Part shown: piece by piece, positions 49,269 to 55,526 of the stretch
How positions within the stretch are numbered: position 1 is the stretch's first letter
Layout of the letters: each line of letters starts with the position of its first letter
Assembly: GCA_963736055.1 (NCBI GenBank)
Contig: CAVTNM010000008.1
Coordinates: forward strand, 682,001-746,000
Source of the DNA: AC-32 sp963736055
GTDB lineage: Bacteria > Actinomycetota > Thermoleophilia > Gaiellales > Gaiellaceae
Length of the DNA stretch: 64,000 bases
Direction of reading: 5' to 3'
Made by a program: the position numbers and the translations under genes
The notes under the pieces: model-generated
The model's input: only the letters and a program-made list of their open reading frames with translations
Told to the model about the DNA's origin: nothing
The model's database searches: none

Positions 49269-50500
49269 CCGCTCGGAGTCTGCAGGATCGTCGGAAGCGT
49301 CGCCGAGAGCGGGTCGTCCTTGACCGGGCTGTACGTCATGTCCCGGAAGCGGGCGAAGTAGACGTCGTCATCGACCACACCCTCGTGGCTGTGCTCGTTG
49401 AAGCCGCGCTCGTCCCCGTTGGCGCCCTGCGTCGTGACCTGGTTCAGCGCGGGCAGCACCTTCTCGGGCTCGACGGAGCCGGCCTTCGTGATCGCGGCGA
49501 CGAGCACGTGGACGAAGTCCGATGCGTACATCGCGAACTCCGGCGGCTGGAAGACCGGCTGGCCGGCCGAGTTCTTGACCCCGACGTGGTCGACGCCGTA
49601 CGTCGACTCGTACTGAGACTGGAAGCTCAGGAAGGGCGCCGGGCCGACCTCGGCGGTCATCCGGCCGGACGCGAAGGTGAGGCCGTCGACCCAGGTCGGG
49701 TGGTCGGCGAGCTGCTGCCGGATGAACGGGTCCGCTCCCGTCGGCGGCGTGTAGACCGGCACGTTCCAGCCGATGCTGCGAGCGGCCGAGAGCACGGCGG
49801 CGATCGCCGGAGGCTCGCCCCAGACGAGCAGCGCGGTCGCTCCGGACCGCCGCAAGCGGAGAATCTGCGGGGAAAGGTCGGTCTCCTCCGCCGGCACGGT
49901 CAGCTTGACCGCGACCGACTCCGGGTTCCCCGAGAAGGCGTGCGCCATGTCGGTGGCACCCTGCCGTCCGTAGGCGCTGTCGTCGGAGACAAGCGCGACC
50001 TTCAGCTTCTTGGGGATCAGGTACTCGGCGTAGCGGAACGAGATGCCGCGGTTGGTCGGCGCGATGCGGAAGACGTTCGGCCGCTTTTCCGGGTCGACGA
50101 GGCCCGTCGCTCCGTCGTAGGCGATGTTGATCGGGACGCTCTTGCGGTTGGCGAGCTGCCAGGTCGCGTCGACGCCGGTGCCGTCGGTGACCACGGCCAC
50201 GGCGCCGGCGTCGAGCGCCCGGCGCATGTTCTCGACCGCGCGGCGGGCCGAGAGATGGTTGTCGTAGAGCTTCACCACCAGCCGGTAGTTCCGCGAGCCG
50301 ACGCGGACGCCGCCGCCTCCGTTGAGGCTGTCCGCCGCCAGCTGGACGCCGTGGTGGATCGTCTGGGCGATGTACGGGCTGCCGGTCACGGGCACGTCGA
50401 CCGCGATGACGAGGCGCCCGGTCGCCTGGCCGCCGGAGCTCTTGCCGCATCCGGCAGCGATCAGCGCGAGACCGGCGAGGAGCAATGCGAGCCGGCGCAC
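49265..50500 (-). CDS. Branched-chain amino acid-type ABC transporter substrate-binding lipoprotein
   Basis: 411 residues. Signal peptide with lipobox LIAAGC, then a two-lobed LivJ-type periplasmic-binding fold: DVPVTGSPYIAQTIHHGVQLAADSLNGGGGV, YDNHLSARRAVENMRRALDAGAVAVVTDGTGVDATWQLANR, VSDDSAYGRQGATDMAHAF and FASDFVHVLVAAITKAG-type late motifs. The ligand could be an amino acid, an amide or another small molecule. GTG 50500 lies 11 bases from the end of the permease-ATPase gene. Confidence 0.88.
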   Translation of the reverse strand: MRRLALLLAGLALIAAGCGKSSGGQATGRLVIAVDVPVTGSPYIAQTIHHGVQLAADSLNGGGGVRVGSRNYRLVVKLYDNHLSARRAVENMRRALDAGAVAVVTDGTGVDATWQLANRKSVPINIAYDGATGLVDPEKRPNVFRIAPTNRGISFRYAEYLIPKKLKVALVSDDSAYGRQGATDMAHAFSGNPESVAVKLTVPAEETDLSPQILRLRRSGATALLVWGEPPAIAAVLSAARSIGWNVPVYTPPTGADPFIRQQLADHPTWVDGLTFASGRMTAEVGPAPFLSFQSQYESTYGVDHVGVKNSAGQPVFQPPEFAMYASDFVHVLVAAITKAGSVEPEKVLPALNQVTTQGANGDERGFNEHSHEGVVDDDVYFARFRDMTYSPVKDDPLSATLPTILQTPSG

Positions 50501-50510
50501 GACCGCGAGC

Positions 50511-52340
50511 TTATAGGCGCTGCGTGCCGAGATACGCCTGCTGGACGACGTTGCTGGCGGCCACTTCGGCCACCGAGCCCTCCGCGACCGTGGCTCCGGC
50601 CGCGAGGACGACGACCCGGTCGGCGACCCTTCGCACGAGCCGGAGATTGTGCTCCACGACGAGCAGCGCGACCCCGCGCTCGCGGATCCGCGCGACGACC
50701 GCGGCCAGGCCCTCCAGCTCCTCCATCCCCGCGCCCGCCGCGAGCTCGTCGACGAGGAGGACGTCCGGCTCGGTTGCAAGGGCGGCGGCCAAGCCGAGCA
50801 GCCGCCGCTGGGAGCTCGTCAGCTCGGGCGCCGGCGTGTCGGCGGCGTCCTCGAGCCCGACCAGCGCGAGCGCCCGCAGCGCCGCCTCCTCCTCGGCGCC
50901 GGCCTCACGGCGAGCACGCGGGGTGGCGAGCGCAGTGCGCACGAGGCCGCCGTAGCGACGGAGGACGCTACGCCCCACGAGCACGTTCTCGAGAGCGGTC
51001 AGCTCGCTGAACGCCGGCGTGCTCTGCAGGGTGCGGGCGATCCCGAGCCGCACCCGATCCTTCGTCCTCGTCGCGGTGACGTCGCTCCCACGAAGCTCGA
51101 TCAGGCCGGCGTCGGCCCCGGAGGCGCCCGAGATCAGCCGCAGCGCCGTCGTCTTGCCCGAGCCGTTCGGGCCGATGAGCGCGGTCGTCTCGCCGCGGGC
51201 GAGCTCGAGCGTCAGCCCGTCCACCGCCACGATGCCGCCGAAGGCCTTCCTGAGGCCAACCGCCCGCAGCGCCGGCTCGTGCGGCTGGGCCCCGCCAGGC
51301 GAGAGCGGCACGGCCGGCCGGCGACGGCGCTGCTCGGCGCTCCGCGTTCGCGCTAGCAGCCAGGGAACGATCCCGTCGCCGCCGAGGGCCAGGACGAAGA
51401 CGAGCAGGATCGCCGCGACCGCGGTGTCGAAGCGCTCGAGAGGCAGGTCGAGCAGCCGTGAGAACGGCCCGGAGACGAGGCTGATGAGCCCGAGCACGGC
51501 GATCCCGGCGGCGGGGCCGAGCGTGGCCGCCGCTCCCCCGAGCAGGACGGCGACGAGCAGCTTGAACGAGAGAAACGGGTCGTAGGCCTGCGGGTCGGCG
51601 ACGGCCTGGAGCTGCACCGAGAGCGCTCCGGCGAGACCGGCCACCGCAGCGGTGGCGGTGAAGGCCGCGAGGCGCCGTCCGGCGAGGCCCACGCCCAGCG
51701 ACGTGGCGAGCGACGGCGCCTGCCGCAACGCCGACAGCTCGAGCCCCGGAGGGCCGCGACGAGCGGCAGCGACCAGCAGCGCTGCAAGCGCCAGCAGGGC
51801 GAGCGCCACCTCGAAATGCACGGTCGGCGTGGGATCGAGCCCGAGCAGCGTCTTCTGCGGCAGGATCAACCCTTGCGAGCCGCCCGAGACGGACGGGAAG
51901 GCGAGCAGGAACAGCCAGACCAGCCAGGCGAGCAGCCACGTGCTCACGGCGACGAAAGCCGGCCGCAGGCGCACGACGCCACCCGAGAGAAGGCCCGCGA
52001 CGAGCGCCGCCGCCGCTCCCGCAAGCGCCGCCGGCTCGACCGCCCAGCCCGAGCGGGCGACGAGAAGGGCCGACGTGAACGCCCCGATCCCCATGAAGGC
52101 GCCGGTCCCGAGCGACGGCAGTCCCGCCGGGCCGACGGTCAGCCCGAGCGCCGTCGCCGCCAGGGCTAGGTAGAGCGTGTTCGCCAGCGCGTCCACGCGC
52201 ACACCGGGTAGCGAGAGGAAAGGCACGAGGGCAACGAGCGCGAGCGCGGCGAGGGCGAGCCATGCGTTCCGGTTCCAGCCCGCGCGGGCCTCGGCAACGG
52301 CCCGCCGCAGCTCGAGCGCGGTCTCGGGGAGCGCGCTCAC
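50511..52340 (-). CDS. Fused LivM-type permease and LivG-type ATPase
   Basis: 609 residues. The N-terminal half (to about 330) is a LivM-type permease: LYLALAATALGLTVGPAGLPSLGTGAFMGIGAFTSALL, GLISLVSGPFSRLLDLPLERFDTA and ILLVFVLALGGDG. The C-terminal half is an ATPase of LivG type: AVGLRKAFGGIVAVDGLTLELARGETTALIGPNGSGKTTALRLISG (Walker A), ELTSSQRRLLGLAAALATEPDVLLVDEL (degenerate signature and Walker B) and EHNLRLVRRVADRVVVLAAGATVAEG. The signature motif (TSSQ) deviates from LSGGQ. LivF is absent. GTG 52340 overlaps livH by four bases. Confidence 0.88.
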   Translation of the reverse strand: MSALPETALELRRAVAEARAGWNRNAWLALAALALVALVPFLSLPGVRVDALANTLYLALAATALGLTVGPAGLPSLGTGAFMGIGAFTSALLVARSGWAVEPAALAGAAAALVAGLLSGGVVRLRPAFVAVSTWLLAWLVWLFLLAFPSVSGGSQGLILPQKTLLGLDPTPTVHFEVALALLALAALLVAAARRGPPGLELSALRQAPSLATSLGVGLAGRRLAAFTATAAVAGLAGALSVQLQAVADPQAYDPFLSFKLLVAVLLGGAAATLGPAAGIAVLGLISLVSGPFSRLLDLPLERFDTAVAAILLVFVLALGGDGIVPWLLARTRSAEQRRRRPAVPLSPGGAQPHEPALRAVGLRKAFGGIVAVDGLTLELARGETTALIGPNGSGKTTALRLISGASGADAGLIELRGSDVTATRTKDRVRLGIARTLQSTPAFSELTALENVLVGRSVLRRYGGLVRTALATPRARREAGAEEEAALRALALVGLEDAADTPAPELTSSQRRLLGLAAALATEPDVLLVDELAAGAGMEELEGLAAVVARIRERGVALLVVEHNLRLVRRVADRVVVLAAGATVAEGSVAEVAASNVVQQAYLGTQRL

Positions 52341-53269
52341 TCGCGTTCCTCCAACGCCTCGGGCGAGGGCCAGAGCGAGACGAACAGGAGAACGAGCGCG
52401 ATCGGCAGCACTTCGCGATACGAGGGCCCGAGCTGCCAGCTCCCCAGGTGGACGTTGGCGATCGCCGCCTCGACCACCCCGAGCACCAGCCCCGCCACGA
52501 AGGCCCACAGAGGCGGGCCGAAGCGCACGGCCAGCGCCGCCACGAGCCCCTTGAGCCCGAGCAGCGTCCCGGTGTTCGCGTTGACCGCCTCACCAGGGGC
52601 CGCCGCGATCACCGCGATCATCGCCAGCGCGCCGACGAGCCCGAAGGCCAGCGCGACCAGCAGCTCGACGTGCACGCCGACGAACCGCGCGCCCTCGGCG
52701 TCGTCTGCCACCGCGCGCAGGGCGCGGCCGTAGCGCGAATGCTCCAGAAACCACGCCGAGCCGAGCGCCAGGGCGACGGCGAGGCCGATCACGAAGAACG
52801 CGCGGGCCTGCACCTGGGCGCCGCCGAACCGCACGAACCCCGAGTGACCCACGTCGTGAAACGGGAGCGGGTCGGGGAAGACATAGCTCGAGCGCTGGAA
52901 CGTGGCCCCGATTACCGCGCGGATCGCGAAGGCGACGGCGACGGTGCCTGCGACCCAGCCGATGGTCGAGCCACGCGAGAGGTAGGGCTGCACGATCCCG
53001 ACGTAGGTTGCGATCCCGGCCAGCACGCAGAGCACGAGCCCGACGAGCAGCGCGAGAACGAACCGCGGCTCGGTCGCGCCGGCCTGAGAGGCGGGCGTCG
53101 TCCCCGCGAGCACGAGCAGCGTGGCGAAGATCCCGAGCCCGACGAGATCGCCGAAGGCGAAGTGGACGATGCCCGTCAGCCGGTAGATGAGCGAGTACCC
53201 GGCCGCGAAGAGCCCGTACACCCCTCCGGCGGCCAGGCCGCTGACGAGCACCTGCAGCCCGATGGTCAT
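52337..53269 (-). CDS. livH: Branched-chain amino acid-type ABC transporter permease (LivH)
   Basis: 310 residues, about eight helices. VLVSGLAAGGVYGLFAAGYSLIYRLTGIVHFAFGDLVGLGIFATLLVL is the classic LivH start; RYGRALRAVADDAEGARFVGVHVELLVALAFGLVGALAMIA is the permease motif. First gene of the transporter operon (LivH, LivM-G fusion, binding protein, secreted protein). Divergent from the small acidic protein gene at 53370. Confidence 0.9.
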   Translation of the reverse strand: MTIGLQVLVSGLAAGGVYGLFAAGYSLIYRLTGIVHFAFGDLVGLGIFATLLVLAGTTPASQAGATEPRFVLALLVGLVLCVLAGIATYVGIVQPYLSRGSTIGWVAGTVAVAFAIRAVIGATFQRSSYVFPDPLPFHDVGHSGFVRFGGAQVQARAFFVIGLAVALALGSAWFLEHSRYGRALRAVADDAEGARFVGVHVELLVALAFGLVGALAMIAVIAAAPGEAVNANTGTLLGLKGLVAALAVRFGPPLWAFVAGLVLGVVEAAIANVHLGSWQLGPSYREVLPIALVLLFVSLWPSPEALEERE

Positions 53270-53369
53270 CCGCGTGGAGCCTCACATATTGCTTCGGCTT
53301 CGTCTGCGCCCGGTCTTGACACGGCTCGACGCGCTCGGGATATTCGACCGCGTCGACAGGGAGGACGCG

Positions 53370-53702
53370 ATGCCGGAAGAGACCGACACACCGAAACCTG
53401 ATCTCCCCGACTACACGAAGAAGTACTTCACCAACCGCGGGCTGGACCTGCGGAAGCTCGACCTCCTGCCGGAGACGCGCGACGTGCTTGCGAGCCTCTC
53501 ACCCGAAGAGGTGCAGGTGCTCGATCGCATCGGGATCAGCCTGGAGAACGACATCAAGCGCACGGGCGGAATCGGCGACGAGACCGAGGTGACCGAGGAG
53601 TACGTCGACGTCGAGACGGCGGACGGCGAGCTCGTCGAGTACGCCGCGGACAGCGTTAGCCCGGGAAGCTCGTTGTTCTCGTACCCCTTCGTCGTCCACT
53701 GA
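53370..53702 (+). CDS. Small acidic protein, unknown
   Basis: 110 residues. DLPDYTKKYFTNRGLDLRKLDLLPETRDVLASLSPEEVQVLDRIGISLENDIKRTGG is a helical, charged core, followed by an acidic tail (DVETADGELVEYAADSV) that ends in FSYPFVVH. No family recognised. ATG 53370 has AGGGAGG just before it, so translation should be strong. A longer open frame begins at 53187 but overlaps livH. Confidence 0.65.
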   Translation: MPEETDTPKPDLPDYTKKYFTNRGLDLRKLDLLPETRDVLASLSPEEVQVLDRIGISLENDIKRTGGIGDETEVTEEYVDVETADGELVEYAADSVSPGSSLFSYPFVVH

Positions 53703-53784
53703 CCCTCGCGCCTCGGCCGCGTCGAACGGGCCGGCGGCATCGACCCGGTGGTACGCCCAGCGGAGGCGACGCGCAGGTCGTCGG

Positions 53785-53973
53785 CTAGAGACCGCTACCG
53801 GGGCCTGACGTGGCCTGGCCGGCGACACCCCACATGGTGGCGGCGTCCCGAATCGTCTCTGCTGCGTTTTTCTCGGCCAGCATGCGCTGCCAATCGCGCT
53901 CCTGGAGGTAGCGCTCGTGCGCCTTGCGGCGTCGGCGTGCTGCGAACTTGCCGAAGACGTTCATCCTCCGCAC
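53785..53973 (-). CDS. Small basic hypothetical protein
   Basis: 62 residues: RRMNVFGKFAARRRRKAHERYLQERDWQRMLAEKNAAETIRDAATMWGVAGQATSGPGSGL. Basic helical N-terminal half and a Gly/Ser-rich tail. GTG 53973 has GGGAG seven bases upstream; ATG 53964 is an alternative. No family recognised; supported only by its good start region and composition. Confidence 0.45.
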   Translation of the reverse strand: MRRMNVFGKFAARRRRKAHERYLQERDWQRMLAEKNAAETIRDAATMWGVAGQATSGPGSGL

Positions 53974-54084
53974 ATCGTACTCCCGCTAGCTCAGGCTGCT
54001 GGATCCAGCGCCGATTCGATCCGCGTCGCCGCCTGCGCGAGCGCGACCAGGGAGAGTCCTCGGTTTGCAGCGAAGAAATCGAGG

Positions 54085-54157
54085 TGCGCCCGGCAAGATT
54101 CGAACTTGCGACCTCTGCCTCCGCAGGGCAGCGCTCTATCCCCTGAGCTACGGGCGC
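54085..54157 (-). tRNA. tRNA-Arg, anticodon GCG
   Basis: 73 nt. Acceptor GCGCCCG pairs perfectly with CGGGCGC, discriminator A. D-arm GCTC/GAGC, anticodon stem CTGCC/GGCAG with loop CTGCGGA, T-arm GCAAG/CTTGC with loop TTCGAAT, variable loop AGGTC. Anticodon bases 34-36 are GCG (complement of 54122-54124). The body is nearly that of E. coli tRNA-Arg(CCG), which has CTCCGGA; here C34 is G, so it should read CGC and CGU. CCA is not encoded (the next bases give CCT). Confidence 0.92.
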
Positions 54158-54261
54158 GGGGGCCTCAGTGTAGCCGCGCCGCACGGGTCCGATCTAGCGC
54201 TCTATCCCCTGAGCTACGGGCGCGGGGGCCTCAGTGTAGCCGCGCCGCACGGGTCCGATCT
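54130..54261. repeat. Tandem 66-bp duplication of the tRNA-Arg 5' half and its promoter
   Basis: 54130-54195 and 54196-54261 are identical. Each unit contains the first 28 nt of the tRNA (acceptor strand and D-arm) and 38 bases of upstream sequence with the TACACT box. The proximal copy is part of the intact tRNA; the distal one has no 3' half, so it cannot give a mature tRNA. Confidence 0.9.
54167..54172 (-). promoter_or_regulatory. Probable -10 box of the tRNA-Arg gene
   Basis: TACACT on the minus strand, nine bases upstream of the tRNA 5' end. The same box is kept in the distal tandem copy (54233-54238) and, as part of CTACACTTGACC, in the third partial copy. No clear -35 sequence is seen. 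Confidence 0.45.
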
Positions 54262-54324
54262 CGACCTCGCCGCCGCAGCCGACATGCGCGGCTGCGGCTC
54301 AGGAACGCAGGCTGGGCGACTGAT

Positions 54325-54369
54325 TCGGAGAAAGTCGTCATGGCCGCGAAGCGGCCGGACTTTCTCCGA
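54325..54369. repeat. Long hairpin next to the partial tRNA copies
   Basis: Outer arms TCGGAGAAAGTC (54325-54336) and GACTTTCTCCGA (54358-54369), 12 bp perfect, enclosing GGCCGC-GAA-GCGGCC. On the minus strand it follows directly after the third partial tRNA copy, like an attenuator or terminator of that aborted transcript. The loop content differs from the other repeat families. Confidence 0.7.
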
Positions 54370-54371
54370 TA

Positions 54372-54420
54372 AAGCGCCCTATCCCCTGAGCTACGGGCGC
54401 GGGGAGGTCAAGTGTAGCCG
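54372..54420. repeat. Third, diverged copy of the tRNA-Arg 5' half
   Basis: Minus strand: promoter-like CTACACTTGACC, then GCGCCCGTAGCTCAGGGGAT and AGGGCGCTTT, i.e. the tRNA 5' half with one change in the D-stem side (GGGC for GAGC). It overlaps the end of ygfZ, whose stop codon TAG (54393-54391) is the TAG of CCCGTAGCTC. Confidence 0.8.
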
Positions 54421-55170
54421 GGCTTCCGCGCCGCCTATCCGGAGCTCGGCGTCATCCGGCACTTCACGCCTGACGTAGCCGAGCGCCCGGCCGGGGACCG
54501 CGCTCGTAACGCGTCCGACCGCCTTCTCGCCGAGAAAGATCTCGTCGCCCGGGCTCGCCGCCTCGACCTCTAGCACCCGGAGCCGCCGGTTCGGGCGGCC
54601 GCGGTAGTGGAGTCGCGCGATCGGCTCCTGGCCGGGGTAGCACCCCTTGGTGAACGAGACATGCGTCTCGTCGAGCCCGGCCTCGGCCGGGAGCACGGTC
54701 TCGTCGAGCTCCTTGCCCCAGACAGGCGTGGCCGCCTCGATGCGCAGCGACTCCAGCTGGTCGGCAGGCGCGGCCTCGCGCTCGTCCTCGCCCCAGCTCT
54801 CGAAGGCCTCGACGCCGTAGTCGTCGTTCCGGACCCCCTCGCCCCCGCCCAGTTGCAGGTAGCCGTGGTAGGGCCTGAGCTCGATCTCGCACTTCGCCGC
54901 GAATCGGGCGCGAAGCAGCGTCGAGGAGACGGCTTCGGCGAGATCCGCCTCGGTGATGAGGAGAAAAGTCTCCGGTCCTTCTCGGACAACCCGGAGCGGC
55001 GCCACGATCCGGCTCTTCGGCGTCAGCAGAAGGGCCGGTCGCACCTCGCCCGGCTCCAGGGAGACGACCTCGTTGGAGACCATCCGCTCGAGGAAGTCGG
55101 CCGCCTCCGGGCCACGTACCTCCACGTAGCCACGGGCCAGGCGGACGAGTGTCGGAGTCACGGTCGCCAT
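54391..55170 (-). CDS. ygfZ: YgfZ/GcvT folate-binding protein
   Basis: 259 residues. GYVEVRGPEAADFLERMVSNEV at the start, KGCYPGQEPIARLHYRG (the YgfZ signature with KGCYxGQE and the conserved Cys), GELF-type middle region and RALGYVRREVP near the end. YgfZ uses folate in repair or synthesis of iron-sulfur clusters. ATG 55170 is the first start fitting the family. The C-terminus LHLTSPRP and stop are encoded by the partial tRNA-Arg copy, so the natural end of the gene was replaced. Confidence 0.92.
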   Translation of the reverse strand: MATVTPTLVRLARGYVEVRGPEAADFLERMVSNEVVSLEPGEVRPALLLTPKSRIVAPLRVVREGPETFLLITEADLAEAVSSTLLRARFAAKCEIELRPYHGYLQLGGGEGVRNDDYGVEAFESWGEDEREAAPADQLESLRIEAATPVWGKELDETVLPAEAGLDETHVSFTKGCYPGQEPIARLHYRGRPNRRLRVLEVEAASPGDEIFLGEKAVGRVTSAVPGRALGYVRREVPDDAELRIGGAEARLHLTSPRP

Positions 55171-55270
55171 CGCCTTCGAAGTGTAGGCAGCGCGGTTCAC
55201 TCGATCGGGGGAGAAAGCCGGGCTCGTAGGCGCCGATACACATCGCGACCCACCTCCCCATCCCCCTCGT

Positions 55271-55296
55271 ACGAAACGGCCCTTGGGCCGTTTCGT
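55271..55296. terminator. Perfect 12-bp palindrome (family E, copy 1)
   Basis: ACGAAACGGCCC-TT-GGGCCGTTTCGT, stem 12 bp with a two-base loop. Followed by CGTTCT on the plus strand. Shares AAACGGCCCTTGGGCCGTTT with 55417-55436. Confidence 0.65.
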
Positions 55297-55386
55297 CGTT
55301 CTAGGGTCAACTCGTCGGAGCTCCATCCACCTGGGACGGCTCCACAATGCAGAAGCACGGCAGAGCCGCCACGCAAGGAGGGGGCT

Positions 55387-55413
55387 CGTGGGGGAATCAG
55401 GGGTTCCCCCACG
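55387..55413. repeat. Hairpin, family F, copy 1
   Basis: CGTGGGGGAA (55387-55396) and TTCCCCCACG (55404-55413), a perfect 10-bp stem with a seven-base loop. The same arms occur at 58121-58147, downstream of groEL. Confidence 0.8.
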
Positions 55414-55416
55414 CTC

Positions 55417-55436
55417 AAACGGCCCTTGGGCCGTTT
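55417..55436. terminator. Perfect palindrome (family E, copy 2)
   Basis: AAACGGCCC-TT-GGGCCGTTT followed by TAGCGTTTTGGGG. The T-rich tail on the plus side gives a weak rho-independent look. Four bases after the family F hairpin. Confidence 0.65.
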
Positions 55437-55458
55437 TAGCGTTTTGGGGTAGGAACCC

Positions 55459-55496
55459 CAGTGACAGTCACTGTGACTGTCACTGTGACTGTCCCC
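55459..55496. repeat. 38-bp dispersed repeat (family B, copy 2)
   Basis: Identical over all 38 bases to 24823-24860 and in the same orientation. It lies 31 bases upstream of the DHA2 efflux ATG, where it could affect expression. Flanking sequence is different at the two sites. Confidence 0.9.
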
Positions 55497-55526
55497 GTTT
55501 CTGGGTTTCCCTAAGATCCGCCGCCG

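Larger units (their letters stand above)
55171..55526. other. Repeat-rich spacer between ygfZ and the DHA2 efflux gene
   Basis: 356 bases without a gene. It contains, in order, the palindromes at 55271-55296, 55387-55413 and 55417-55436 and the family B repeat at 55459-55496. Between them only GC-rich sequence. The hairpins are terminator-like, but their number (three in about 170 bases) exceeds what one transcript end needs. Confidence 0.75.

Noticed and set aside
54196..54261. Second functional tRNA-Arg
   Set aside because: It has only the acceptor 5' strand and D-arm; no anticodon or T-arm follows.
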